A stretch of 64,000 nt of DNA from Macrolepiota albuminosa (lineage: Eukaryota > Basidiomycota > Agaricomycetes > Agaricales > Agaricaceae). Made by a program: the position numbers and the translations under genes. The DNA is taken from NCBI GenBank assembly GCA_027475525.1, contig JAMWFC010000119.1:124001-188000 (forward strand). The letters are read 5' to 3'. The notes beneath the pieces were generated by a model that ran no database searches, was not told the origin of the DNA, and saw only the letters and a list, made by a program, of their open reading frames with translations. Positions 12,040 through 23,691 of this stretch are shown here, one piece after another. Each line of letters begins with the position of its first letter. Position 1 is the first letter of the stretch.

Positions 12040-14309
12040 ATGGCGAACCTCTTGCATGGATCGCGCCATAGGACCTTCGGCGTCCATAACTTGGGTACGG
12101 TCGTGGATTTATTATGAAAAGATATCCATTCACCCTATGGCTCCCAGGTGGTCGTAATTACGATTACACAGAGATGTACAGCCCTGACAAACCCGGAGAA
12201 GAAGCAAAAGACAATGCACGAGTGTGGTATGTATATCTTGACGAAGCAGAGAGTCACGATGGGGACATGATTGAAGGCTATCGGAACATCCTTGATAGTC
12301 TCCTTGTTTTCGTGAGTATTGATGAACATACATTCCTAAATGTCGTCTCAATCCAAGACAGGCTGCACTCTTCTCGGCAGTAGTAACGACATTTGTCGCT
12401 CAAACGTCTCAAGCGCTCCAACCTGATAACGCACAAATCACGGTATCCCTACTTGTTGAAAACAACCAATTATTGAGAGCCGCCGGAAATAGAACGAGGA
12501 TAGATGCTGTTCCTGCAGCATCTCTGGGTCCCGAAAGCCAGACGCACACTTCCATAGATGTATGGGTGAATGGACTCTTTTTCACCAGCCTCGCTCTCTC
12601 GTTATCAACTGCCCTCCTGTCTGTTCTAGCCAAACAATGGATCCAAGTTTGTACACTCCCTTTACTTGGTCTTGCAGCCATCTCATGCAGGTAAATAGGC
12701 ATATACTGTAATTGTTCCTGGAAGTGCCAAAACCCGTGCCTTAATCCGCCAATTCCGCTTTGGCGGTCTTGTGAAATATAAGCTGGGCGACATTATTCAG
12801 AGTCTCCCATTGATCCTACATTGCTCAGTTGCAATCTTTCTGGTTGGACTAGCTCTCTATGTTTCACAATTGTCCCGTCCAATATCTGGAATCGTTTCTG
12901 TGATCACTGCTCTCACATTTCTCTTCTACTTTGGATCCTCCATGATTCCTGCCTTGGACATTGCTTGTCCTTACCGCATCTCCTTCATCTTCTATTCAAC
13001 GAAATTTCTATTGTATGCTGTATTTATTACAGGGTATGCATACTGGAATCTCTGGCGTATGCTCGCTTGTTCCTTGAATGCCCTGAGCATTGCTTGTCCC
13101 TACCGTATCCCCTTCGTGTTCTTTCCAACGGAACTTCTATGGCATGTTTTATATACCACAGGATACACATGCCGGAATTTCTGGCGTATCCTTACTCGTT
13201 CCTTCAAGCTGCGGAAATCGTGGCGAGCACTATGGGTGCCAAGGCAGTCTTTGAAGATAGCAGAGCACAATGTAGCGTTGAACCAATTTTTTGATGATCC
13301 TCTCCCTCACAACTCCTTGGAGTGGGTTTTCAACCACTCATCTAACCCCTTTGTCAAAGAAATTGCTGTTGAGGGGACTTGTGGCTTGCTTGATTATTGG
13401 TCTTCACCTCCAGGACTGTTTTCAAGCCATCCTATCAATGTATATCTTAACCCAAGCTCAGGAAATAGTTATCTTCTCTCCGCAATCAAATATTGTTTAT
13501 CAAGGTTGCTTGATACGTATTCAGCATCTTCCATGGAGGACGAGATTGGAAAAAGCAACAAATATGGCCGACTGATCAAAACTTTTATGAAGGCCTTTGA
13601 TCTTAAGACTCTTCTAGACGAGTCTACTGCTGGTTTCAAGGACTGGCAAGAACAGATAAGGGATGCACTACTTGGAGCTTATGAAGCGGCACTTAGCGGC
13701 AGGCATCGGGTTCTATCTCGGTGGCTTCTGGATTTGGGCGGTCCTAATCTATTTCAATATGGCAGCCAATCAATCCCGATGTTGTTGCGTAGATGCGCAT
13801 TTTTTGGTGATGCTGAAGACTTTCATGAATTGGTGCATCGAGGAATTGACCCCAGTTGCCGTGATGATACTGGTGAGACTGCTTTGCATATTGCAGTCTT
13901 TGCAGGCAATCTGGATGTGGCCATTGCCCTTGTTGAACGAGAGCCAGCTCTGATCTCTGCACAGTCACTCTCCGGAATTACAGCGCTTGACCTTGCCATT
14001 GAAGACTACTCGCCGAACTTTCATACAATGGTGACATACCTTTTGGATCATGGTGCCCATTCATCAAGTCACGATAAACTCTACAGTGCATTGAAAGTGG
14101 GTTCAAGCGTCATTGACCTGGAAAGAGTGCAACTTTTGCTTGACTGTGGATGGGATAGAACAACCCACGATGCTGAAGGAAAGACATTGCTTGAGGTTTC
14201 CTGCAGTGAAGGCAATGACACGCTTGTCGAGTACTTGGAACATTACCAGACTGTCAGGCTCGCCCCATATGAGATGACATCTCATACTGTGAATGAAGAG
14301 ACACCATAA
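12040..14309 (+). CDS. DUF6535-ankyrin membrane protein, copy B
   Basis: Exons 12040-12094, 12148-12311, 12362-12646 and 12699-14309; 704 aa. Start MANLLHGSRHRTFGVHNLG. The intron 1 acceptor is CTCCCAG|GTGG, conserved in all copies (CTAG in A). Order: DUF6535 with four probable helices, then a divergent middle, then ankyrin-like repeats (DPSCRDDTGETALHIAVFAG and following) and the family ending YQTVRLAPYEMTSHT. Specific to this copy is a 129-bp (43-residue) in-frame internal duplication after helix 4: IACPYRISFIFYSTKFLLYA and IACPYRIPFVFFPTELLWHV. No internal stop or frameshift. Divergent to copy A and convergent with copy C. Confidence 0.88.
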
Positions 14310-14489
14310 TCTCTGCATTCTAATATGGAACTCGATTCGATATATGCATATATGTGGTTTTTATGTCCAAGTATACAACACAGATACAATGATACTGGAA
14401 ATATTTATATATGCCATGTACCTAGTATGCCAAATTGAACCAAAGAGCAGGGAGTACCATCTGAAGAGGAGAGAGACAAACGAGACTTG

Positions 14490-16030
14490 ATCAGAGGAGC
14501 GGCGGATGATTGGCCCCTAGCTATTCAGCACTCATGCCGATGGGCTGTACATGAAAGTGTGAGTGTGTATTCGGAGAAGGCAAAGGTCGTGGGAAGAGAG
14601 GTGGAGGGCGTTGAGAGTGCAGGCGGAGGTGGAGAGTGCGTTGGCGAGTGTGGATGTTGGGACCGGTGTGGCAGAGGGTTGGACTAGCTGAAGGATCGAG
14701 TTCGAAGTCGATGGAGTGGAATGACGTGTGAAGGGGTAGAGGTCGGAACAGGTAGGGAAAATGGGGAGACGCGTGTAAGCGTAGAACGTCGTTCGTCGTG
14801 ACGTGATGGAAGTACGTAGTCCAATGGAAGACGAGAACCAGTAAGGACAAGGGGTTCACCAGTTTCAGTCGAGCCTTAGTGAGAATAAAGATTTGCTTAG
14901 AGACAGGTAGACCCCAGTGAGAGACTATCCGTAGCAAAATTTCAGCAAAGACAAGAACGACAGAGACTACGAAGCTCAGGCAGAAAACCACAAGATGCCG
15001 ACACAGAAGCAGAGATGCCGAACCGAGCGGTCAGTCCGAGAACAAAGCCAAGACTGACAGAAACCAAGCCGAGACGAAGAGAGTAGAATTCCGAGAAGCC
15101 GAAGACAGTGCCGAGACGGATGGAACACAACCAAGACAGACGAAAGCAGAGCCGAGACAGAGAAGCGAGTACACCGAGAAGCCGAGAAGATCCGAGCTCA
15201 CTGCCGAAGACGGCGAGCACGCGTCGATTGACACCGGATCAGATGACGACGAAACCAGAAAGAAGCCGAGACGAAACCAGACGACGACAAGGCGAGAATA
15301 ACGAGACGCAGGAATCAAGCACAGTTCAAGTCCTAAGTTACGGGGAAGAATCAATGATATTCTCTTTCTACTCGCTGCCCTTTTATACATTTTCAGCTAC
15401 CTTTTCGTCCATCTAATTTAGGCTTCGACCGCCGGTCGGTCTCATAATTCAAACTCTAATTCGTCACTTTCCTCCGATCACTCTCGAATAAGCTTTCAGA
15501 CCAACGGTCGGCCTCATAATAAGGTTTTCGATCGTCGATTGCTCCCGGAGTCGTCGATCTCCTCCAGTCTTCAATTTTTTCCATTTCGTCATCCCATGTT
15601 GAAGCTACTGTTTCCTGTCTTTTGTTACTTTACTTCTCCACACTTAACTTTGTCGATTCTTCGCGTTGTCCCTGCTTAATCTTCAAAACCTGACCTCCCC
15701 TTGCTCAAATCACTCCCTTGGCAGAGGGGTGGGTGTGGGGTGCGGATGCGGCCAAAGGAAGGGGATGTGGTCCTGCTGAGGGTGCATTGAGAGTTGAGGC
15801 CTGAGGTTGAGGATGAGGGAGCGGTTAGAGCGGTACTGGACAAGTTACAGTGGGAGAATCAGGAGAGGCAGGAGCCTTCTGGAGGGCGCAATTAGGTCAA
15901 AGTCAAGCAATTTGGGGTGCTTGATTGGCTGTGGGTGTTTTACCTGGAGACGGAATAGAGAAGGAAATTTTTTGGAAATGATATGCGCCGTCTCGAATGA
16001 TGAGATGAGTCTGAGGAAAAATATCATATA
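14490..16030 (+). pseudogene. BRO1 fragments downstream of copy B, split by an insertion
   Basis: 14,490-14,678 and 15,720-16,030 match the BRO1 gene at about 47,660-47,860 and 47,870-48,340 (for example GATTGGCCCC-AGCT-TTCAG, GTGTATTCGGAG, GGGTGCGGATGCGG, GCAGGAGCCTTCTGG). They are in BRO1 order and orientation but full of indels. The gap between them is a 1041-bp insertion. Confidence 0.8.
14679..15719. mobile_element. Unclassified 1041-bp insertion with 9-bp flanking repeat
   Basis: GGCAGAGGG occurs at 14,670-14,678 and 15,720-15,728, directly flanking DNA that is absent from the parental BRO1 gene. A 9-bp duplication would suit a Mutator-like element, but I see no terminal inverted repeats and no convincing ORF. 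The interior has GCCGAGA-rich stretches and two related words, CCGGTCGGTCTCATAAT and AACGGTCGGCCTCATAAT. Confidence 0.5.
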
Positions 16031-16349
16031 TAAAGTTTTAAAGAATACATGAAATCCTGAAATCGGTAAGCAGTGTACATGAAAAAGCTGAAGACTTCAG
16101 GCTTAGACTCACTCAGTGATAATGTCTACTGAAAAATGATGAAAACGATGCCCAAAGTCGACGTTGAACCAGGGCACAGTGAGAAATGAAATAACGGGTC
16201 ACGCGCATGCCTCACGACTGACCAGGGTAACCACCTTTGATCTTATTTTGTAGAAGCGATAACGCAACATGTCTACTTACTTGCCTATATCTCACGACAC
16301 TTACCAGTTCCTATAGATTATTGTTCCTAATGCCCATCTGCATGATCAT

Positions 16350-16600
16350 CCTGAGCAGCTTGGGCCAATCATGCACTGCACCTCTGGCACGCTGTACAAC
16401 TCTTGTATAGACATAAGGTGCACGACAATAACTCGTCCTGTCTTAGGGAAAAAAACTCCGACACAGGAATGAGAGCATGGTAGAGGTCTTTCTTTGCATG
16501 ACAGGTTAAGGATTGAACGAACAGTTCGCATTCACTCACAATGTGCCCCTTGAAGAAAAACTTCCCTCCAGGATCTCGGACCGAAAACAAATTCGTGCAC
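16350..16600 (-). pseudogene. BRO1 fragment downstream of copy C
   Basis: On the minus strand the DNA matches BRO1 exon 3 around 47,545-47,690: GACCTCTACCATGC-CTCATTCC, GTCTATACAAGAG-TGTAC, CCAGAGGTGCAG, ATTGGCCC. The frame is broken. Between this and the 14-16 kb fragment (16,031-16,349) I see no gene. Confidence 0.75.
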
Positions 16601-16784
16601 CAAGTACGTGTTGTGGCTTTCTATCAAAACCATAATTGATTATTTGGCCATCTAAGCTTCAATCCATGTTTCTCGTCGCATTGTTGTGATTGCAAGCTTG
16701 GCAGGCAACTTCTACATATCTTGTTGTATACTTGGACATAAAATCGCATATATGCATATGTATATTGAATCAAGAAGGCAGAGA

Positions 16785-18837
16785 TTACGGTGTCTCTTCA
16801 TTCACAGTATGAGATGTCATCCCATATGGAGCCAACCTGACAGTCTGGTAATGTTCCAAGTACTCAACAAGGGTGTTGTCACCTTCGCTGCGTGCAAACT
16901 GAAGCAATGTCTTCCCTCCAGCATCCTGGAATGTTCTATCCCATCCGCAGTCAAGCAAAAGCTTCACTTTCTCCAGGTCCACATCAGATTTAAAGCCTAT
17001 CAATGCGCAGTAGAGCACATTGTGACTTGACGATTGGGCACCATGATCCAAAAGGTATTTCACCATCAAATGAGAGATCATAGGAGATTTTTCCCAACGA
17101 ATAATGGCACAGTCAAGGGCTGTAAATGCGGAGGTTCGTGCCTGCACAGAGATCAAAGCTGGCTCTTGTTCAACAAGGGCGATGGCCACATCCAGATTGT
17201 CTACGGAGGCTGCACAATGCAAAGCGGTCCAACCGGTATAATCACGACAATTGAGGTCTATTCCTCGATCCACTAATTGACGAAAATCTTCCGCATCTCC
17301 GTCATATATACATCGAAACAAGAATGTCGCGTTCCATCCGCTGCCACATCGAAATAGGTTGGCACCTCCCAAATCCAGAAGCCACCGAGATAGGACACGA
17401 TGCCTATCTTTGAGTGCCGCTCCATAAGCCGATAGCAGTGCGTCTCTTATCTGTTCTTGCCAGTCATCAAAGCCGGCAGTAGGTTCATCTAGCAGAGTCT
17501 TAAGATTAAAGGCCTCCAGAAAGGTTACAATCAGTCGGCCATATATGCTTCTATTTCCAGCTTCATCCTCCATGTGAGATGTCGAATCCTTATCTGTTAA
17601 TCTCAATAAGGAATATCTTATTGGAGAGAGAAGAAAATTATCGTCTAGGCTTGGCATGGAAGGTAAAATAGAACCATGATTCATTGACCAGTTACAAAGC
17701 AAGCGATGAGTACCCTCAATGACAACTTGCTTAACCGAATTGTTAGATGAGTGGTTGAATACCCAAGCAAAGGAGGTGTGAGCGAGATGATCCGTAAAAT
17801 CAGGTGATTCCTCCAATGCTCTCTCATGCTCTTCCGTTTTCAAAGACTGCCTTGGCAAAGCGAACAATAGAAGCTTTGTTAGATAGAACATGAAGGGGAT
17901 GCGGTAGGGACAAGCAATGTCCAAGGCAGGAATGATGGAGGATCCAAAGTAGAAGAGAAATGTGAGGGCAGTGATCCCAGCAACAACTCCGCATATTGGA
18001 TGGGACAATTGCGAGACATAGAGAGATAGTCCAACAAGGAAGATGGCGACTGAACAATGTAGGATTAATGGGAGAAGCTCTATGATTTCGCTGAGTTTCC
18101 ATTTCACAAGTCCCTCAAAGCGGAATTGCCTGATCAAAGCGCGGGTTTTGGCGTCGCCAGAAACTGTTGCAGTATAAGCCTGTTCACTGGTGTTAGACAG
18201 CTTAGAATAGGGCAGAATAATAACACACTTGGATCCATTGTTTAGCCAGAACAGACAGGAGAGCAGTCGATAATGAGAGAGCAAGACTGGTGAAAAATAG
18301 TCCATTCACCCATACATCTATGGAAGTGTACGTCCGACTTTCAGGACCTAAAGATGCTTGAGGCACTGTATCTATGTTCGTCTCATTTCTAGCAGCTCTC
18401 AATAATTGGTTGGTTTCTACGAGGAGAGACACGATGATCTGCGTGTTATCTGGTTGGAGCGCTTGAGCTGTTTGGACGACAAACGTCGTTACTACTGCTG
18501 AGAAGAGTGCAGCCTGTTTTGGATTTAGAAAGACATTTAGAAATGTACGTCCATTGATACCCACAAAAACAAGGAGACTGTCAATGATGCTCCGAAAGCC
18601 TTCAATCATATCTACATCATGACTCTCTGCTTCGTCAAGATAGACATTCCACACGCGTGCATTCTCTTTTGTTTCTTCGTCTGGTTTGTCAGGGTTGTAC
18701 ATCTCTGTGTAGTCGTAATTACGACTACCTGGGAGCTATAGAATAAACAGATATTATTTCACAACAATAATCACCACGGTACCTAAGTTATGGATGCCAA
18801 AGGTCCTAAGGCGTGATGTGAGCAATAAGTTTGCCAT
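16785..18837 (-). CDS. DUF6535-ankyrin membrane protein, copy C
   Basis: Minus-strand exons 18783-18837, 18565-18728, 18229-18513 and 16785-18179; 632 aa. Start MANLLLTSRLRTFGIHNLG, then SRNYDYTEMYNPDKPDEE. All three introns (54, 51 and 49 bp) keep frame. The segment after helix 4 is about 30 residues shorter than in the other copies. The ankyrin-like part has DLNCRDYTGWTALHCAASVD and the family C-terminus YGMTSHTVNEETP. Intact by sequence. It was divergent to copy D before the KDZ transposon entered the shared upstream region. Confidence 0.88.
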
Positions 18838-19469
18838 TGTGAGGTAGCAAAGAGTAGTGGATACGTGGCCATTCTTCCATGAACCAAATCAAAAATGATT
18901 GCTGATCTATGATGGTTCGTTCGCTGATCACTTAGCTGGCGTATAGAAGGAAGGAAACAAAAGAAAACAAGGTATGGGCTTGTTTAAAATCTATCATTCC
19001 TTGACTTGGTTGCACTGACGCTGGGTTGTCCGTGAGGTATCCTAGAAATAGGAGATCAGATGCAGCAAAGACATTCTAAGTCCTGAATGCAGATCCACTT
19101 TGTTGGTAATGAGCTCCTCAGAGGCACAAATACTGTTTATCTGTTGAAACCTCGTTGAAAGCAGTGGAAAGAGGCAAGAATAGCATGCCTTCGCAGGTAG
19201 AGACTCAAGATAAAGCAAAGTAAGCAACATGTAGCCACAACAAAAATTTTCCTGAGAGAGTTCAAAAGCACGTGGTCACGGAAAATGAGTAGGGTCAATA
19301 GACCAGACTGGTCTGATTCTGTGTAGTGTGAACTCTAAGCTCTCACAACCTAGTAACTTCATTACACACACATTGTTCAAAAAATCTTCACATGATAATA
19401 CTTTCTTTCTCTTTACTTTACAATTCCTTCCCATATCCCAGTGAGGTAATTACCTGAATTATATAATGT
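18838..19469. other. Intergenic, left flank of the KDZ element
   Basis: Upstream DNA of copy C; no gene or repeat recognised. With 41,560-42,127 it formed one intergenic region of about 1.2 kb before the insertion. Confidence 0.6.
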
Positions 19470-19477
19470 AATGTAGC
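19470..19477. repeat. KDZ target-site duplication, left
   Basis: AATGTAGC, identical to 41,552-41,559. Confidence 0.9.
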
Positions 19478-19625
19478 CACCTGTGGCTACCGCTTATCGG
19501 GCCTAATTAGGCATGGAATATAATCAGTATTCCACGCCTAGTTAGGCGTGTTTTTCTTAACTACACGCTTCCTCTGATAATACCATGATATTTCTCGGAC
19601 TTTTATTTGAGACTGTTGACTCAGA
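19478..19625. repeat. KDZ left terminal inverted repeat
   Basis: Matches the reverse complement of 41,200-41,551, except that the right arm is interrupted by a 203-bp MITE. The first 60 or so bases differ at only about one position. Includes AGGCGTGTTTTTCTTAACTA and CCATGATATTTCTCGGAC. Confidence 0.88.
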
Positions 19626-20071
19626 AGTGCCGAGACACGTTGTAGACATCGGAAACACTGCATCACCGATATCATGTTGGGTCCTCGTCGGATATAACGC
19701 TGTCCGCTGCTCCCGCCCTTTTGCTCATCGTTGCACACAATGAGAACACATTCCCCTTCAAATTCCACCGGAAATCTTCGGAAAAAAACCGGGACTCCTG
19801 CTGGTGAGTGCCGAGGCACGTTGTAGATGTTGAAAACACTGCATCACTGATATCACGTTGGGTCCTCATTGGAGCTGCCCGGATATAACGCCGCCCGCTG
19901 ATCCCACCCTTTTGCTCATTGTTGCACATGATGAGAACACATTCCCCTTCAAATTCCACCGGAAAACTTCAGAAAAAAACCGGGACTCCTGCCGGTGAGT
20001 GCCGAGGCACGTTGTAGATGTTGGAAACACTGCATCACTGATATCATGTCGGGTCCTCATCGGAGCTGCCC
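19626..20071. repeat. KDZ subterminal repeats, left arm part 1
   Basis: Units of about 180-190 bp, each with GTGCCGAG-CACGTTGTAGA, a GATATCA word, TATAACGC and CCTTTTGCTCAT. The array is cut at 20,071 by the gypsy element; TGCCC at 20,067-20,071 is the gypsy target duplication. Confidence 0.88.
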
Positions 20072-20262
20072 TGTAACATATTATACTTAGTTAAATAATT
20101 AATATACACTTATATTAGTTAATTATTATTACTCTACATACATCCTGGCTGCCTTATGTAAGGCAGCCAATTTTACTGTCATACTCGTAGTACTAGAATC
20201 GAAGATCGATCTGGTTCTGTTGGTGTGACCGTAAGGCTATCCTTATACTTGACTTTGTTTCA
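20072..20262 (+). repeat. 5' LTR of the gypsy element (191 bp)
   Basis: Starts TGTAACATATTATACTTAG, ends TTTGTTTCA. Contains the inverted pair GGCTGCCTTA/TAAGGCAGCC. Differs from the 3' LTR at one position (TTAGTTAATT against TTAATTAATT). Confidence 0.95.
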
Positions 20263-20412
20263 CTTTTTTGAACCTTTCGGGTTCAATTCTGATACTACGG
20301 ACAAAGACTACGGGTCTAGACTGATAGCCTAGACTGTGATTGCATCGAACAGTGCATCAACTTCTTTGACGCACGCTTCCGGGTAAAACGAGACGTAGCA
20401 ACACTTGATTGG

Positions 20413-23400
20413 ATGGAGACCAATCAATCTACTGAACCGACACGCGATGGTGAGACCATCGACCAGTCGTTGGCATATCCTCAATCTGCGGTGACTGACC
20501 CGGGTCGTCCCGGGTCAGAATATACAGAGGCCGAGCCCTCCCGGCAGCCTCAGGGAATGCCAGGAGGGACGCAATGGAGTGAAGTACGGCCGACAGCTGC
20601 GCCAAGCGGTGCAGCGAGACCAGGAGCATTTGTGGAAGACCTGGAACAGCAGGTCGGCAGGGAGCATGAATCTCCCATGCAGACTGGGAGGTCAGGGCGG
20701 CAATCCCAGAGCAGGAGTAGTGCTCAGGGACATACCGAAGGTCGCAGACCTTCGTCGTACTTTTTGGGGAAGATGCCGAGGCATGAGGCGGGCAGTTGGA
20801 GAGTTCCAACTGAATCCACTCCCATGACGCAACGTCAGCAGGGATCCGGAGTGCCACAGGAAACGACAATGCCTGAGCAAAGAACGCCGGCAGTACACTG
20901 GGAAGACGAAACATCCGATGACGAAGAGAGTGGACGGAGTGAGTCCACCCTGCAGGTTCAGTGTGCTATGTTATGGAAGCGGTATCCTAGCATTACAAAG
21001 GATACCACGCGTGCTCGACTGGGACTGTATGTACTGAAACACATACGGTTGATACAGGCTAGAGGTGAAACTGTACCTCAGTTGAATACTGTTGAATACA
21101 TTACATTGTACGTTCAGATTCTTGAGCTGGAAGCCCAAGCATATATGTATCGCAAGGCAAATCGAGGATCAGCTGCCTCGACTCCAGAGGGGGCAAACTT
21201 GATTCCGAATATACCCCCGGTGGCAAAACCAGAGTTGTCTCCCCATCTGGAAGAGGCAATAAGCAATATATATGCGCCCCAGCAAGCGGGAGAGTCTGAC
21301 GAGCAGTTTGCTGCCAGGTTCGCTGCAGCACAAAGACAGAATGTATTCAGAGGTCAACGAAGGAGACCTCTGTCGACGACGGAATCGGTGTCTACCATAC
21401 CTGTGGTAGATAGTAACCTACCCGAAGCGGTGGAGCCAAGACACCCTCCCACAAAACAGGAATCAGTGGAGAATGTTCCACTGATGAATCAAGTGCCGTT
21501 GGCTGATAAGTTCGCAGAAAGAGTAGCTTATCAGCGCATGCGAAACCAAGACATGAAGCGCCAGGGACACTCCTGGATAGATGACCAGGGAATTGTCTTC
21601 GATGGGATAACTCCCATCGATGAGATGAGAAGGCAATATGTCCAACGGACACGACAGCCTGACACCAGGAGAGGGGAACCGCCCACGGCGGATCCGAGTC
21701 GAGCCCCTGGGAAGCAGGTGATAGAAGAGCTAGGGGGACAGGAGAGCCCACTGCAGTGGAATGGTACCGAGAAAGTGCACTATACAGGTCACCGACCTGT
21801 ACGAGCATTCTCTGTGGTACCTCCAGCGGAAGGTAGAAATAAGACGCCTGGAATAACTGAGGCAACAAAGGTGTATACTGAAAATATGCACCAGCGCCTC
21901 AGTAGTATAATCGACGATGCGGTAGGCGTAGCATTGCGCCTTCCCGAAGGTATCAAGCCGCGTAAGGCGGAATCGAAACACATTCTTCCGTACAGAGGGG
22001 AGTCCAAATTCAGCGACTTGGAAAATTGGACGATGGATGTGTGCAACCATCTGGCCGCATGCCAGTATGGAGGGGATCGTCTGGATCGAGAACGTGTATT
22101 CGTTCTCCCGGAGTTCTTGGACGGACCAGCCAAAGCCTGGTTCCGTCACCATGTCTTGCACTACAATCGTGCACGACAGCAATGGACGTTTAAGGATGTA
22201 ATCCTTGAATTGTATAACCGGTTTGTTAGCGCATCCACTATGCAGGATGCTCGGGAGGCGTTCATTGCAACCTCCTACACTGAACGGTTAGGTGTTCAAG
22301 GTTTCTATGACACCTTGATAGACCACGCGCAAAATATGTCAATTTACCCAGATAACTGGGTAATGATTGATACCTTTCTGCGGGGGATACCTGATGCAAT
22401 GAGAGAGTCTCTCATTTGTGATGACGGACTATCACCCGAAGTAAATACCGTCGAGGAATTCGTAGCGCATGCATTGCGCTACGAGCAAGCCCACAAAATA
22501 GCGCGACACTTTGGGCTACATAGCTCAAAGGTTCGATCGGCGAACAAGGCCGAGCCTCGGAAGGTAGGTACCTTCTGGGCTCGTCGAAAGGAGATGGTGG
22601 GCAATACGAACCCGAGGTTCGTGGTAAGAGCAGCACCTCGGCAAGACCGACGCTTCCGGAGCGACCGGCCGGGGGACCGTAGGGATGCACCGGCACAGGA
22701 TGCTCAGAGAGGTCCGCGCCGAGAGAGTGCTCGACCGCATCAGGCTGCTGGTGAGGCTAAATTACCGACACCGACTGGGCCACCGAAGTATGAAGCAGCT
22801 CGCCCTTTCGTGGCGAGTAAGTGCTTCAAATGTGGCCAGCCTGGGCATTTTGCGAATGCATGCCCAGTGGGTGGTGGAAGGCCTATGGGTAAGCCACGTG
22901 CCTATGTGCGGGCGGCCCACACTGCTATCCCGGATGCTGAAGGGATAGACTCCGGGAATGAACCTGATGTGGAAGACGATGAGGTGGAGAACCTCATACA
23001 TGATGCACCAGAGGACGAAAACGCCTCTGCGGTGGAGGAGTTGTCGGATGATGAATACGTGGAAGTTGACGTATACGACAACGATTATTACGCCCGGGAG
23101 TCAGACTCAGAGTTCATGGGAGCTCTGACGGACTACCCGGCCAGCGCATTAGACCGGCCAGTTGGAGCAGCCAATGTTAAGGTGTATAAGGTACACCTTC
23201 GCAAGGCTCCAGAAAAGCTGGTGAGACCGGTGTTGAAGCGCGAGGACAAGGAGTGCCTGGCGTCGTACGTTGAGGTGAATGGCCACAAGGCATGGACATT
23301 GTGGGATTCAGGTAGTACGACTACTGGGGTGACACCCCAGTTTTGCCAAGTGCACGATATTTCTGTTAGTGAGTTGAAGGAGCCACTACTCCTTCAATTG

Positions 23401-23688
23401 GGTACTGTGGGCAGCCGAGCTGCGGTACAGTTTGGTACGCAGGCGAGTATCGCCTGTGCGAAGTCGAGGACGAAAGAGTACCTTGACGTGGCGAACTTTG
23501 ACCGGTACGACATGATTATCGGCACTCCGTATATGAGGAAGCACAACGTGATGCTGAACTTCAGGAAGAATGAGATAGTGGTAGACGGTACCACCATTCC
23601 TGCAGTGCGAGTGACCGTGGATAATGGCGATGGACGACTCCATCGACACCGCGCCACGGAGAAGAAGGTGCTAGTCAGGCGACACTGA
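20413..23688 (+). CDS. Gag-protease polyprotein of the gypsy element
   Basis: 1091 aa. The N-terminal 500 residues are hydrophilic and low in known domains. A retrotransposon Gag (capsid) domain spans about 525-695 (FSDLENWTMDVCNHLAA, PAKAWFRHH, LYNRFV, FLRGIPDAMRESL). A CCHC zinc knuckle CFKCGQPGHFANAC is near 804, for nucleic-acid binding. A retropepsin-like aspartic protease follows with DSGSTTTGV near 965 and MIIGTPYM. The ORF ends in TGA at 23,686-23,688, directly followed by CTA. The frame then continues into pol, so a Gag-Pol fusion by stop-codon readthrough is likely. Start chosen as the first ATG after the 5' LTR. Confidence 0.93.
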   Translation: METNQSTEPTRDGETIDQSLAYPQSAVTDPGRPGSEYTEAEPSRQPQGMPGGTQWSEVRPTAAPSGAARPGAFVEDLEQQVGREHESPMQTGRSGRQSQSRSSAQGHTEGRRPSSYFLGKMPRHEAGSWRVPTESTPMTQRQQGSGVPQETTMPEQRTPAVHWEDETSDDEESGRSESTLQVQCAMLWKRYPSITKDTTRARLGLYVLKHIRLIQARGETVPQLNTVEYITLYVQILELEAQAYMYRKANRGSAASTPEGANLIPNIPPVAKPELSPHLEEAISNIYAPQQAGESDEQFAARFAAAQRQNVFRGQRRRPLSTTESVSTIPVVDSNLPEAVEPRHPPTKQESVENVPLMNQVPLADKFAERVAYQRMRNQDMKRQGHSWIDDQGIVFDGITPIDEMRRQYVQRTRQPDTRRGEPPTADPSRAPGKQVIEELGGQESPLQWNGTEKVHYTGHRPVRAFSVVPPAEGRNKTPGITEATKVYTENMHQRLSSIIDDAVGVALRLPEGIKPRKAESKHILPYRGESKFSDLENWTMDVCNHLAACQYGGDRLDRERVFVLPEFLDGPAKAWFRHHVLHYNRARQQWTFKDVILELYNRFVSASTMQDAREAFIATSYTERLGVQGFYDTLIDHAQNMSIYPDNWVMIDTFLRGIPDAMRESLICDDGLSPEVNTVEEFVAHALRYEQAHKIARHFGLHSSKVRSANKAEPRKVGTFWARRKEMVGNTNPRFVVRAAPRQDRRFRSDRPGDRRDAPAQDAQRGPRRESARPHQAAGEAKLPTPTGPPKYEAARPFVASKCFKCGQPGHFANACPVGGGRPMGKPRAYVRAAHTAIPDAEGIDSGNEPDVEDDEVENLIHDAPEDENASAVEELSDDEYVEVDVYDNDYYARESDSEFMGALTDYPASALDRPVGAANVKVYKVHLRKAPEKLVRPVLKREDKECLASYVEVNGHKAWTLWDSGSTTTGVTPQFCQVHDISVSELKEPLLLQLGTVGSRAAVQFGTQASIACAKSRTKEYLDVANFDRYDMIIGTPYMRKHNVMLNFRKNEIVVDGTTIPAVRVTVDNGDGRLHRHRATEKKVLVRRH

Positions 23689-23691
23689 CTA
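23686..23691 (+). promoter_or_regulatory. Candidate readthrough stop TGA-CTA between gag-pro and pol
   Basis: The UGA CUA hexanucleotide is an established leaky stop context in eukaryotes and viruses. Gag-pro and pol share the same frame with no other stop between them, so readthrough would give a Gag-Pol fusion without frameshifting. Confidence 0.65.

Noticed and set aside
12095..12147. Copy B seemed to have lost the intron 1 acceptor (TATAG changed to TATGG)
   Set aside because: The true acceptor in all five copies is a few bases later (CCCAG|GTGG or CTAG|GTGG). With the ATGGC start it keeps frame everywhere, including copy C.
14521..14991. 156-codon minus-strand ORF
   Set aside because: It spans the junction of a BRO1 fragment and an unrelated insertion; low-complexity composition, no domain.
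14679..15719. Solo LTR
   Set aside because: Ends are not TG...CA and the flanking repeat is 9 bp, not 4-6.
18783..18837. Copy C seemed to lack a start codon and to have TAG in exon 1
   Set aside because: That came from assuming a start 16 bp downstream (ATGGATCGC in D). With the conserved ATGGCAAAC start the TAG is out of frame.
19626..20071. CRISPR-like or centromeric satellite array
   Set aside because: The repeats are inverted at the other end of the same transposon and bounded by its target duplication; eukaryotic context, no spacers.
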